From assembly GCF_963583255.1 (NCBI RefSeq), contig NC_084817.1, positions 13,088,121 through 13,152,120 on the forward strand: a stretch of 64,000 nucleotides of DNA, read 5' to 3'. Below, one piece after another: positions 19,345 to 29,986 of this stretch; position 1 is the stretch's first letter; every line of letters starts with the position of its first letter. The notes beneath the pieces are model-generated. The model worked only from the letters and a program-made list of their open reading frames with translations. It ran no database searches and was not told the origin of the DNA. The position numbers and the translations under genes were made by a program. The DNA is from Pyrus communis (Eukaryota > Streptophyta > Magnoliopsida > Rosales > Rosaceae).

Positions 19345-21588
19345 TGATGCGAGAATTACTTGACACTCAAATTAAACCCTCGTTTGACAATTGTAGTAGA
19401 ATGGATAAGTGAGGGATCGTTCTAGACCGGGGATTAGGAGGGCTTGCTAAAACCTTCTAAATTGACTTAAAAACATAAAAACTAAATTAAAATACTCTTA
19501 ACAAGACTATTATGACTCAGAATGGCTTTGAAAAACTTAAATTGTCTAAAACAATCAAATTGACTCAAATAGAAGCTAGAACTTGATTTAGACGAATTTG
19601 CAATTGTTTATGACTCCAAAAGCTTAAAGATACAAAAATAAAACAAATACGAATGATTAAGACTTAACAAAATAAGGGGGGGGGGGAATTGTGGTTGGAC
19701 GATATTAAATTAAAAAGACAGAATATAATTAAAGGCAAAATGTAAATATGAATGTGATAAAAATATGGATGATGGAATAGCCAAGGGGTTCTTCTCCACA
19801 CATGTTACACTTGCAAACAAAATTGATTCTCAGTTGGTCTTTCGATAAGTTGTGAAACTCAATGCTCCAAGTTAATTAGATCCGCTTAGATTAACTTTCA
19901 GATTTCCCTAAATTCGTTGGATTGAATGGAATACGCATTACAACCAAATTATTCTTAATCAAAGTCCCTAACTATGGAATACGCATGATAGAGACATTCA
20001 ACAAAGATCATTAAGTTCAACGGAAATCATAAACATCGACGAGGCATTCGTTACTATAGAATACACATGAAACTTATGCCAAGAATTCGTTTAACGCGAT
20101 TGTTTATAAGCAACCTCCACTACTTGTGAATGTAAGTTCATAGCGATTAGGTGAAATTCACTTATATTCTAGCGTCATATTTATGCATGAAAATTAAGCT
20201 TGCAATCTCAATGAACATACATAAATAAGTTATCAATCAAACAGTTAAACGAATTGAATCCACAACTTATGAAATTCCAACCAAACGTAATCAATTCAAA
20301 TTGCAAATATAAACATAGTTTCGAATCACCCCCTAGCTAAAGGGGGTTTAGTTCCTCATAACTTTGAAATCAAAGAAACACCTAAACATTCCAACAACTC
20401 AAACTTGAATTGTATGAACGTTTAGGCACTCTTCTCTTCCATTCTCATACGTACAAAACAAAGAGAATTAAATTTAAACTTTGAAATCAAAGAAACACCT
20501 AAACATTCCAACAACTCAAACTTGAATTGTATGAACGTTTAGGCACTCTTTTCTTCCTCGTTGTTGTAGCACAAGGTCTAAGGTGAGCTTTGGGGATTAT
20601 GTGAAGTGTTTTGGAGGGATGGGAAGTGGTTGGATAGTGGCTGCAATGAAGGAGAAAAACTGCACAGAAAATGGAAGTGTTTGTAACTGAAAATGTGTAT
20701 GGAAGAGTGAATGAATTTTGAGGAGTGTTGGATGCTTATTTATAGGTGAAATGGGGGAACAAAAGAGGGAATATTGCAGCTAGGAGGGGATGAATGATTA
20801 TGGGTGCATGTGTTTGGAATAATGAAGGGGGAATGTATGTAATAAAAAACTAGGAAAAGTTATGGAAAGCTGGAAATGGGAGTGGGAACTCACGGCATTG
20901 TTGGGTTGTTTATGGGAGAATAAATGTATGATAATGGCTAAATAATTAAAGGGAATGAATGGGAGTGACACTAGGTTGGTTATGCATGTGAATGCAAGGA
21001 GGAAAGCTGAAAATGCAAGGGAAGCTCACGGCACAATGTTGTTTTGCTTCTTGAAATGCATGTGAATGCATTTGAGTGTAATATGAAAAGAATGACTAAT
21101 TAATGTATGTAGGGTTGATATGCATGTGAATTAGGTTGGAAAGAGGTGGAAGTGGAATGTTATGCAATGATAATGTCTTGTAAAGATGCTAATAAATAAT
21201 GCATGTAGGGTTAGCTAGGTTGGCTTTGTTTGGGTGCATGTATGTTAATGGTGGTTTTGCATGTGAATTGATGGATTGTTTTTGATGGAATGGATGGTTC
21301 TTTGCATGGCTATAAGGGATAGAATAAGAGAGAATGGGCTAGGCCCTTTGTTTTATGTCCAAAGTGAAAATAAGGCCTTCAAATTCGTCCAAACTTTGGC
21401 TCCATGGATAAGCTATCCAATCCATGCCCAAAAATGCTCCAAATGGCCTCAAAATGCACTTTCTTGCTCCCTAAGCCCTTAGAACCTGAAAACACACAAA
21501 AGAAGCATAAAGAACTAAAATAACTAAAGAAACATAACGTAAATGTACGAGAACAAGCCATTTAAGTCGCATGAATATGCTCCTATCA
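19345..21588 (-). repeat. 5' LTR of the Athila-like element (2,244 bp)
   Basis: Near-identical to 7158-9403. TATA box (minus) at 20737-20744. Followed by gccgg (21589-21593), completing the target duplication. Confidence 0.97.
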
Positions 21589-22159
21589 GCCGGAGTCACC
21601 TAACGTGACTTGTATGGCTGAATCTAGAGCTCAAATCCCCAACTCACTAACTATACCTGCACACAAGTCGGAACCACCTAAAGTGGTCTGTACGACAGGA
21701 CTGGGTGTAAAATAAATACGCTTAAGTGCTACGATCACGTGAAGACTAGGCGAATAATCGCGGGTCACCTACAAGTCGGAACCACCTATAGTGGTCTGTA
21801 CGACAGGACTGTGCACCTAACTTGGATCCAAGATGAACGTGTGGTGCTGGAGGTGAACATCAAGTGAAGGACTGTGCCCTACTCTGGGCGGGAGTACTAA
21901 CTCTAGGGGTGCAGGTTATGAGCTCTCTATGCATCTCAATTCATTACTAACACAAACATAAACCATAACTTACCTGGCACTTACCTGTGCGTCCGCAGCA
22001 CCAAACATATATATATGCAACTACCAATTCATAATTAAATAGGCAAACGCAAAGCATGGCATTTAAAACATATAAACGTTTCATTTCATTTTCTGGGAAA
22101 ATCACAAGTATATAGGTATATATGGAAAACCAAAAGCCCATTCATTGGTATGTAGAAGT

Positions 22160-22597
22160 GTCGTAACCCCTTTGCCTCGAGTGACTGCGCTCGTCCTCGG
22201 GATAGGTCTCACCTATATGCGAAACAACTATAAAAAACGTTAATTTAAAGAACATAACCCAAACTAGGTAAAAACTTCTCATACAATGCTCAAATGGGGT
22301 GTATGAATACACCAACGTGATCTACTCAACCTCACAAACATCCCCATATTTTTAAAATAATTTTCTGACGCCGCACTCGCCCCCACGCGCTGCCCACGCG
22401 CAGGCACGTGCCTGGCACACTGACGGCGTCAGTTAACGCCGTCAGGAATATTCCGTTAAATCTGACAGATTTCGTTAAAGTTAACCTAATGCCGTTAGGA
22501 ATATTCCGTCCAAATGTCTTCTCAGACCAACCTCCGGCGCCGTCGCCGTCTCTGGAAAACCAGGAAATTTTCCAAACTTCATATCTCACTCGTTTTT
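22160..22597. repeat. 438-bp duplication, first copy
   Basis: Runs gtcgtaacccctttgcctcg ... catatctcactcgttttt. The second copy is 23294-23730. I see about three differences (ataaaaaacg/ataaaaacg, gctcaaat/gctcaact, tcagacc/tcaggcc). The uninterrupted copy at 42590-43020 has the segment once. Confidence 0.92.
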
Positions 22598-23293
22598 GTG
22601 TATGAATGCATGGGTTTTTATAGGGGGAATGGGAGAATATATGGATGATTGTTTAAGAGTGAATGTGGCTGTTATGATTGAGAGTGCATGTGGATGAAAT
22701 AATGATGGAAAAACAGCTAGCTTGTTGGTGGAAAGGCAAGGGAATACACGGCAAGGTGTGTGGAATGCATGTGTTGAATTGGTGGTGCAATGATGAAAGA
22801 GTAAGTGCATGTGTGTGTGAATGGTGGTAGCTAGGGTGAATTATGATGAATGCATGTGGAATAAAGATGGAGAAGGTGGTGTAATGATGAAGCGGAATGG
22901 CTGAAAATGCAAGGGGGAGTGCAAGGCACGGCAATGGGTGTTTCTTGATGGTTTTGGGGTTGTGATGCATGTGAATGCATGTGGCTAAGGGTTGTTGATT
23001 GGGCTAGAGGTTTTGCATGGCTCAAAGGATTGTTTGATTGGGCTAGGCCCTTTGTTTTATGTCCAAAGTGCATACAAGGCTTTCAAATTCGTCCAACACT
23101 TTGGCTCCAAGCATATGCTATCCATTCCAAGCCCAATTTTGCTCCAAAATGCTCCAAAATGCATCTTTTTGCTTCCTTAGCCATATGAACCTAAAAACAC
23201 ACGAAAATGGCTTAAACTACTAAAACAACTATGAATTAACAACATAGATGCACGAAAACAAGCTAAGTAAGTCGCCTAAATATGCTCCTATCA
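22598..23293 (-). mobile_element. U3-only fragment of an Athila-like LTR (696 bp)
   Basis: The right end is the perfect LTR 5' terminus (tatgctcctatca at 23293). The left end stops about 24 bases downstream of a minus-strand TATA box (reverse complement ctataaaaaccc, near 22615-22623), i.e. close to the expected transcription start. It resembles the U3 part of the solo LTR at 29987-32305. It has no 3' LTR terminus and no 5-bp duplication. Instead it is bordered by the 438-bp duplication. Confidence 0.85.
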
Positions 23294-23730
23294 GTCGTAA
23301 CCCCTTTGCCTCGAGTGACTGCGCTCGTCCTCGGGATAGGTCTCACCTATATGCGAAACAACTATAAAAACGTTAATTTAAAGAACATAACCCAAACTAG
23401 GTAAAAACTTCTCATACAATGCTCAACTGGGGTGTATGAATACACCAACGTGATCTACTCAACCTCACAAACATCCCCATATTTTTAAAATAATTTTCTG
23501 ACGCCGCACTCGCCCCCACGCGCTGCCCACGCGCAGGCACGTGCCTGGCACACTGACGGCGTCAGTTAACGCCGTCAGGAATATTCCGTTAAATCTGACA
23601 GATTTCGTTAAAGTTAACCTAATGCCGTTAGGAATATTCCGTCCAAATGTCTTCTCAGGCCAACCTCCGGCGCCGTCGCCGTCTCTGGAAAACCAGGAAA
23701 TTTTCCAAACTTCATATCTCACTCGTTTTT
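23294..23730. repeat. 438-bp duplication, second copy
   Basis: Matches 22160-22597 and is then continuous with the rest of the 2.2-kb repeat (cacccaaatttca...). Confidence 0.92.
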
Positions 23731-25215
23731 CACCCAAATTTCACGAAATTGGTACCAAAATGAAGCTTACAACTAGAGGAACAAATCCTTACCACTTTCA
23801 AGCACTAAAACCAACAGAATCTCACCGGAAAAACTCCACCAAATCCGGCCAAACCTGCAACTCACAATCCCGACATCCAAAACCTTCAAACGAACCACCC
23901 CGAGCTTCCTAAGGACCTCACCAAGCTCTCTACAAATTTGAAATTCCCAAAAACACATGAATTTACGTGTGCAAAAACAGTACCCTGAATTGCGCATCTC
24001 GGGTTCGACGTGAAAACGAAGGTTCCCTTACCTGAAATGGGTATAATTGAACTCCTAAGAACCTCACGAACACAAATGTATATGTTTCTTCCTCGATCTA
24101 CCACGTTTTCAAGTGATTGGGTTCTTGTCCGTACATATGAAGAAAAAGGGAAAGAGAGAGAGACTCGGGACAGGCAGAAGATGAGACTGAAAGTGTGGGG
24201 GTGTGTGTGGGGTCCAAATGCAGCCAACCAAAATCCCCAAAACAACCACACAACGAACTTAAATCACTAGGGGTAAAACTGTCATTTCACCCCTACGATA
24301 CGAAAAATCTGGGACGGGCTGTCACATTAGATGCTAAAATAGATAGATTATTAGTTTAATGATCAATTCTGTAACTAATAGAAAATATATACATGCTTTG
24401 AAAGAAATTAGTAAGTTAGATAAAGAACCAGTAAATTTAACAGACTTTTCAACACAAGTAGCAAGTAGTAATATTCCTATTAGACAAAATAATTTAATTA
24501 TCTAATTATTTTAAATTTAACTAAAAAATTAAATCAAGTTGAAAAACAAATAGCATAAATTAATAAAGTTTACATAGCACATCTTCATTACTTCCATCAT
24601 CTTTGTTACAAAAATTAGAAAATTTAACTTGAAGTACAAATAATCATATTAGAAGACTTAAGATAAATTATTTGGATGATAGAAAATGGAACTCTTTAGA
24701 AGAAAAGGAAAAGAAATAGTTAGAATAGCAGGATTAACCAGATCCATGTAGGAACAATTTTAATTTGAATAGTAGGATTAACTAGAGCACAAGTAGGCAT
24801 AACAACTTTAGTGTACATATATGATGATAGATGTGAAAATCACCAACAAGCTGCAATAGCAATAGCTGAGGTGGACTTAAGTTCAAATTTAGCAGTCATA
24901 GGTTGTATTCCTAATTATGTTATGACAATTGATGAATTTAGTAAATTTATCCAAGCATAAGAACAAAAAATTATGATATAAAGGGAGAATATAAAAATTT
25001 GTGTATTAGTTGAATGTATATTGGTAAAGTTTCTGACAAATATAATCATGAGTTTAATTTAAAATTTTAAAATTTAGTTCAAACATTTGGTAGTAAGCAT
25101 GTAAATATGATAGAAGCAAAACCTGTAGATAATAGCATTTTAAAAGAAACTCAATGAACATTACCTAATATACAAGTGGCAAGAAATAGACAGTCAGATA
25201 ATGTACAAATAGATG

Positions 25216-25220
25216 AAACT
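25216..25220. repeat. Target site duplication (aaact), left
   Basis: aaact at 25216-25220 is repeated at 27064-27068, directly flanking TGTTGG...CTTCA. Confidence 0.9.
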
Positions 25221-27063
25221 TGTTGGAAGTATGCCCACAAAGCCACTATTTGATGTAATAGCTTTTTGATTACTTAGTGTGTTCAACTATTGTATGTTTA
25301 ATGAAGGACAAATCATATTATTAATCACTATTTATTGTATTTTGTGTTTAAGCAATAAGGGAATCCAAGGAATGTATTTAATCTAAGAGAGAAGTGATCT
25401 AAGTAAGTTCGATTAACGAGACCTTTCTCTTATGTTCATTCCTTAAACGTTCCTAGCCATAGGATTGCCAATTGGGCATTAACAATCCGCTAAGGTTAGT
25501 ACGTGTTATGTTAACTCAAGCATGAGTATGACTAGTCTCAAGTCATTTAGTGTTGGATGCTGACACAAACGCATAAGTGCTGAAAATGGTGATCGAGTAC
25601 ACTGAACTACGATCAAAAGAGAGTTCGAACATAAATGTCATGTAAGAACTCATAAGTTGAAATATGCAAAATAGTCCTTTGACCTGAGGTGTCATAGATG
25701 TCTAATGGTTAGGTTCTTGATCTTTGATCATGTCAAAGGCATTCCATCGAGAGTGTCCACGACATTGTTGGGGTCAAGCTATCTAGTCATGTAGGCATAT
25801 GAATGCACAACAATGGATCTTTAACCTTCCATGGTGGAGGCAGAATACTCTGAGATATGATTCGGGAGTGTTTGGCCAAAGCGTACGAATATGATTTAGG
25901 AAGATTGTTCCAAATCATATTCAATTGAATCATATAGAGAAGTATCACATTGGATAATAGACATGAAACAAACTATCACGCAAACAATTTGATTAAGAGT
26001 ATTGTATGAGAGAAAGACCATATTGCATTATAATTGTAATTGGATAGGCTCTTCAACCATTTTTACTTAGCTTGGGTAGCCATGACATACTGCTAAGTGT
26101 CACTCATGGTTTGTGGAAGCCCTGAAGATCAACAAACACTAATCTTCATCAAAGGGAGAATTGAAATGTAGTTTCAATTCACAATAAATCGTTAAGAGTA
26201 ACAATCGCGCACTACCTCACTAATTAGAACCTAATGGATCATACACCGAGTGTAAGAATGAAAGTGAAGAAATATAAATGAGATGGATAAGAAATTAAAT
26301 GGTTTAATTGAGAATGGTCAAGATTAATTAATTATACAAAAGGTTTGTATTGGGCTTTTAGGTTAGTTTCGGATCTCGGGGCCCAAAAGGGTTTTGGTCC
26401 ACAATGCCCATTATGTTTAAGTTGCATGACAACTAAAACAAAATGGGCAAATAGCCCAATAACTAAAGGATGGCTGACCATAGGGTGAGTGGTAGTGAAC
26501 TTGCCATAATTGCAAGTTTGCCACTCAAATGTGAGGTGCTATAAAAGGAACCTTATAGCTTTACCACATCAAGGGTTTTCTTTGAGGTAAAAGACCAAAA
26601 CTCTATCTCTCTTTGTCTTCCAAAGAGGCCGGCCACACTTAGAGAAAAATAGCTAGCAATCTTCCTTCCTTTAAGTCATCCATTTCATCTTCACACCTCA
26701 TCCTTGGTGTGAAGACTTATAGACACCAAACTTTTGGTGTTCTTGGAGTTTCTCTCCTCAAATCCCCAAGGAGAAAATGAGAAGCAAAGAAGCAACCATC
26801 CAAGGAGCAAAGGAGGTGACTTGAAGGCCCTCCACTTGGGTGAATCCCTTGTGTAAAGAAGGATGAGCTTCAAGGGTAATGAAACTCAAACTCTCTCTTC
26901 TCTTTAATTTGTTAAAGAGTCTTTTGGTTCACCATTCACTAGGATTTGAAAGTCATGGGTTTTAGAATTATTTTTTAATGCATGCCTACTTTAAAGTGTT
27001 AATAGTTTGTTTTTGTGTTCAAATTTCACACATGTTCTTAACTAGGACAAAAAATTTCCTTCA
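25221..27063 (+). mobile_element. Copia-type solo LTR (1,843 bp)
   Basis: Begins TGTTGGAAGTATGCCCAC and ends TTTCCTTCA, with a perfect 5-bp duplication and no internal gag-pol sequence, so it is a solo LTR left by LTR-LTR recombination. TATAAAAG at 26540-26547 fits a plus-strand promoter with U3 of about 1.35 kb. The TGTTGGAA start is common in plant Ty1/copia LTRs; superfamily placement is by that resemblance. Confidence 0.8.
26540..26547 (+). promoter_or_regulatory. TATA box of the copia-type LTR
   Basis: TATAAAAG in the context ggtgctataaaaggaacc, followed about 40 bases later by a TC-rich leader-like sequence. Confidence 0.6.
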
Positions 27064-27610
27064 AAACTAGTACAGGAGAAACATCAATTAGATTTAATAA
27101 TTATAAGCAATTAGAAAATATAGAAGATGAAAGTGAAATTGAAAATGAGAGTATTCACATGGCTTGATAATTTAGATATTAATTTAGTTGAGCAAAATTT
27201 TGATAGTGTAGATAAGCTCATAAAAGATATTGATAATTTAGATAAAGAAAAATACTTAAAAAAAAATATAAGACATATGATTTAGGACTACATAGAATTT
27301 CAGATGAAGAGATGAAAAAATTGATTTTAGAAATAGGAGTAAAACATATTTTAAGAGCAAAAAATATAAAAATTTATTAAAGTTAAAAATTGAATGTAAT
27401 CTAGTAGAAGAAAATAGTACATCAGGAGTAGAAAATAATCCAGGATACGTAGCCATAACAGAATAACAATTTTTTTACGACAAACAAATGAACAAGCAAG
27501 AGTAGATTATATGGATGGAAAAATAATGAGACCACCTAGAAAAGATAGAATATCATACTTGAGAGGATTAGAACAAACAATTATAGCAAGTAATATACTA
27601 AATTTAGATA

Positions 27611-28390
27611 ATGTAGATCTATAAGATTGAGAGAAAACAATTGAAAGATGAGAAAAAAGTTGTGTATGGATGCAAATTTCCGCCTTCTTCTCCTTTGACG
27701 AAAATGCACATGCAAAATAATAACACCTAAGATTTTGAGCAAGAGTCTTATGTGCCCACGATGAATTTGGGGGTGGGGGGGGGGGGGCTTTGGCTGAAGA
27801 ATCTTCGATGCCAAAGTTAGAATTTTAGTAAGAAATTGTTTAGGGGATTTTTGGGAGAATGAACTTAGGTTTTTGAAGAAATATGAGGCTATATATAGGG
27901 GTGTGGCCAGCCCTATTTGGAGAAATAGGGATAGGGCACTTCTGGTGGTGTTTTGAATATTATTGCAAGATATCATGTCAAATAATATCTTACAATTAAT
28001 ATGGTAATTAATCCCAATTTGAAAGGAATAATTGAGAGTTACCTTGTGGGTGAGAATTTGATGAGGAGTGATGAGAAGGTTTTGAATAAATACCATTTTG
28101 ATCACCTTTGACCTCGATTGAGTTGTTATTGTCCGTTGTATGCGCTTGGGAATCCCAATGTGCTTCAAGGGTAATTTTGCCTTTTTCACCCGAAAATCCA
28201 CGTGTCACCTCCATAATTTTCTTAATTATTTTTGGCTCCACAAATGCCCCCCACACCTGTTGGGCTACTCGCAGGAAAGGGTAGCAGGTGTGGAGATCTT
28301 CTCTTGTTTATGGAAACATAGGATTGTTTCCTATTTTGATGTAGATTGCTTCTTCAATTGGAAATTAGATCCCTCTAGGAAAGGGAAATA
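27611..28390 (-). other. Promoter-like region, possibly part of an unclassified LTR
   Basis: No protein family is recognised. On the minus strand a clear TATA (ctatatatag, 27889-27898) is followed by a leader-like C/T-rich stretch and a C-run (27769-27787 as G on plus). Near 28251-28294 arms of the form ccacacctg ... caggtgtgg can form a hairpin. It lies between the pararetrovirus-like sequence and the plus-strand decayed gene. The open minus-strand stretches here have biased, repeat-like composition and I do not call them genes. Confidence 0.35.
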
Positions 28391-29981
28391 AGTTACTTCT
28401 AAAGTCTATTTAAGTTTACCTTAAGTAGATGATTAAATCAACTTGAGAGAGCAATTCATCCTACCTTACAAGAGAGAGAAAGCAAGAGGATATTTGTTTC
28501 CCCTGCCCTAGCAATCTTCTACACTTGTCCATGCAAAGGATTGTTTTTCGTTGCTTTCTTCGTCTTCATGCCGTACCAAGGTAAGAAAAAATTAATTTTT
28601 CCTTGTCTTTGTAATTTTTGGGAAGCCCTGGGGCTTAAAATTTAGCTCGATGGGGGTTGAGAAGGTGTGAAAAGGCTGTTGGAAAGGCTTCGGCATGGCT
28701 GCTGTAGGCTTGGTGCGGCAGTAGCTCAGCACGGGCTGAGGTTCCGATGCAGCAGTGTGGTCCCGCGGGGCTTGGCTTGGCACGGCCAAACGTGTGAGGC
28801 GCTGAGGTGCCGAGTTTGGGCCGTTGAGCTTGAGCCCATGCAGAAGTGGTGAGAGAAAGAATGGTGGCCCTTTTTTTTTTTTTTGCTAGGCTTGGGCTCG
28901 TGCTGGTATAAGAGGATAGGAGGCTCGGGCCTCCTTCCTAGGTTGGATGACAGGGCTTTGGCCCACGTGAGAAGTGAAACAAGGAAGAGCGAGGGCGCCA
29001 GCCTTCCTCCAAATGAATTGGGCCGTGAAGCGTGCGAGGAAAGAGAGAAAGGACCAGGCCGTGGGGCCTGGGACGGCTACTAGGCTTCTACAATTTGGGC
29101 CGTGGGGCTTGATGTGCTAATTGGCTTTTTTTTTTTTTTGGGTGCAGTCATTTAACGAATTATTTTTGTGTCTTTGTAGAATTTCCTTGAGCATTTTTTT
29201 AGTGCCGCCGTTGTACCGTTAAGGCGGGTTTTTGAGTAAGGTGGGCTACTTTAAGGCTGCTCACTTCAAATTTAACTCCGATGACTTATTTAGAGACTTT
29301 CTTGAGGCAATAGGCACCATTCTGTCGGGGATGTGTGTGAAGTGTGTCAAGGATGGTAGTAGCCGTGAGCCATGTAGTAAGAGCTCGAAGAACCATCAAG
29401 TTTCACCCCTACTACTTCATGTTTGGATTTACTTTTCCCATGCCGCCTTTCTTCCAAGAAGTGCTTTGTTGTATGAAGTGTGCCCTCGCATAACGCTCTC
29501 CTAATACGGTTCTTGTGAAGGTGAGATTCCTCAATCTTAGCCAATTCTTCGACTTGGATTTGACCATCAATGAATTTTGGTACTTTTTTACGTAGGCCAC
29601 ATTCAAGGATTCGAGCAGCTGTGATCTTGTCATAAGCTCTTCTATCATTTGAGCAAGGGAGATCATGACTGGGCCAAGGAGACTTTGGAGATAAATGGAA
29701 AGTGGGAGTCTAATTCTTCCCTTGAGATACATGTTCCGATGACTTTCATCACCAGTAAGTAGACTACTTAGTCTATAGGTTGATTTGTACTTTTATTGAG
29801 TTGCTCTCTGATTTATTGATTGTCCTCTTCTGTTTACGTAGATTTAGAATTTGGCTCAACTCCCAAGACTTCTCCAGATATAAAGAAGGTGCATGGTGCA
29901 CTAGGTATCCCTTTTGAGTACCATGAGTGGCGTTAGCTGCTTAGTCCTTTTCGTTGGGAGAAAGGTGGGCTGCCCCCAAAA

Positions 29982-29986
29982 GAGAA
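29982..29986. repeat. Target site duplication (gagaa), left
   Basis: gagaa at 29982-29986 is repeated at 32306-32310, flanking the solo LTR. Confidence 0.95.

Larger units (their letters stand above)
7158..21588 (-). mobile_element. Full-length, very young Athila-like Ty3/gypsy retrotransposon (14,431 bp)
   Basis: Element sense is minus. Its order is 5' LTR 21588-19345, PBS 19339-19322 (perfect tRNA-Asp match), gag-pol 19215-13702, a 3' region of 4.3 kb with a captured cassette, PPT, and 3' LTR 9403-7158. LTRs are 2,244 and 2,246 bp. Comparing them by eye over their length, I see one substitution (near 7880/20067), one G fewer in a homopolymer (7489-7500 versus 19676-19686), and one other 1-base indel (near 8662/20848). 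A 5-bp duplication (gccgg) is perfect. Long LTRs, the tRNA-Asp primer and the absence of a chromodomain all fit the Athila lineage. One substitution in 2.2 kb implies insertion on the order of ten thousand years ago at a grass-type rate of 1.3e-8; the error is large. Confidence 0.96.
21589..24326. mobile_element. 2.2-kb LTR-like repeat, copy 1, right part
   Basis: Continues the repeat begun at 6787 after the Athila-like insertion and aligns with copy 2 from 41993 to 43629. It carries its own later disturbance: a U3-only LTR fragment (22598-23293) flanked by two 438-bp copies of this repeat. It ends gggacgggctgtcaca at 24326, followed by the ttaga duplication. It has a GC-rich cluster with perfect ggaatattcc palindromes. 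The frames inside it on both strands recur in the duplicates and show no protein family. Confidence 0.75.
24332..27610 (+). pseudogene. Endogenous pararetrovirus-like remnant, continued
   Basis: Coding-like AT-rich sequence resumes exactly where it broke at 6786 (counting the ttaga duplication once). The part at about 24750-25000 reads, with stops, as a segment resembling a caulimovirid movement-protein core. The parts before 25215 and after 27069 read as charged polyprotein linker. A copia-type solo LTR interrupts it at 25221-27063. Stops and frameshifts are frequent throughout, and no protease, RT or RNase H motif was found before it ends near 27.6 kb. It is therefore an incomplete, dead copy. 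Family assignment is from pattern recognition only. Confidence 0.45.

Noticed and set aside
22332..22589. Minus-strand frame repeated at 23465-23737 and a plus frame at 23541-23912.
   Set aside because: They recur only because of the 438-bp duplication, and the uninterrupted copy at 42.8-43.1 kb does not keep the same protein sequence. Non-coding LTR-like DNA.
22586..23073. His/Pro/Ser-rich frames on the minus strand (also 31125-31990).
   Set aside because: Antisense of LTR U3 sequence rich in aatgcatgtg-type repeats. Low-complexity composition, no start or family.
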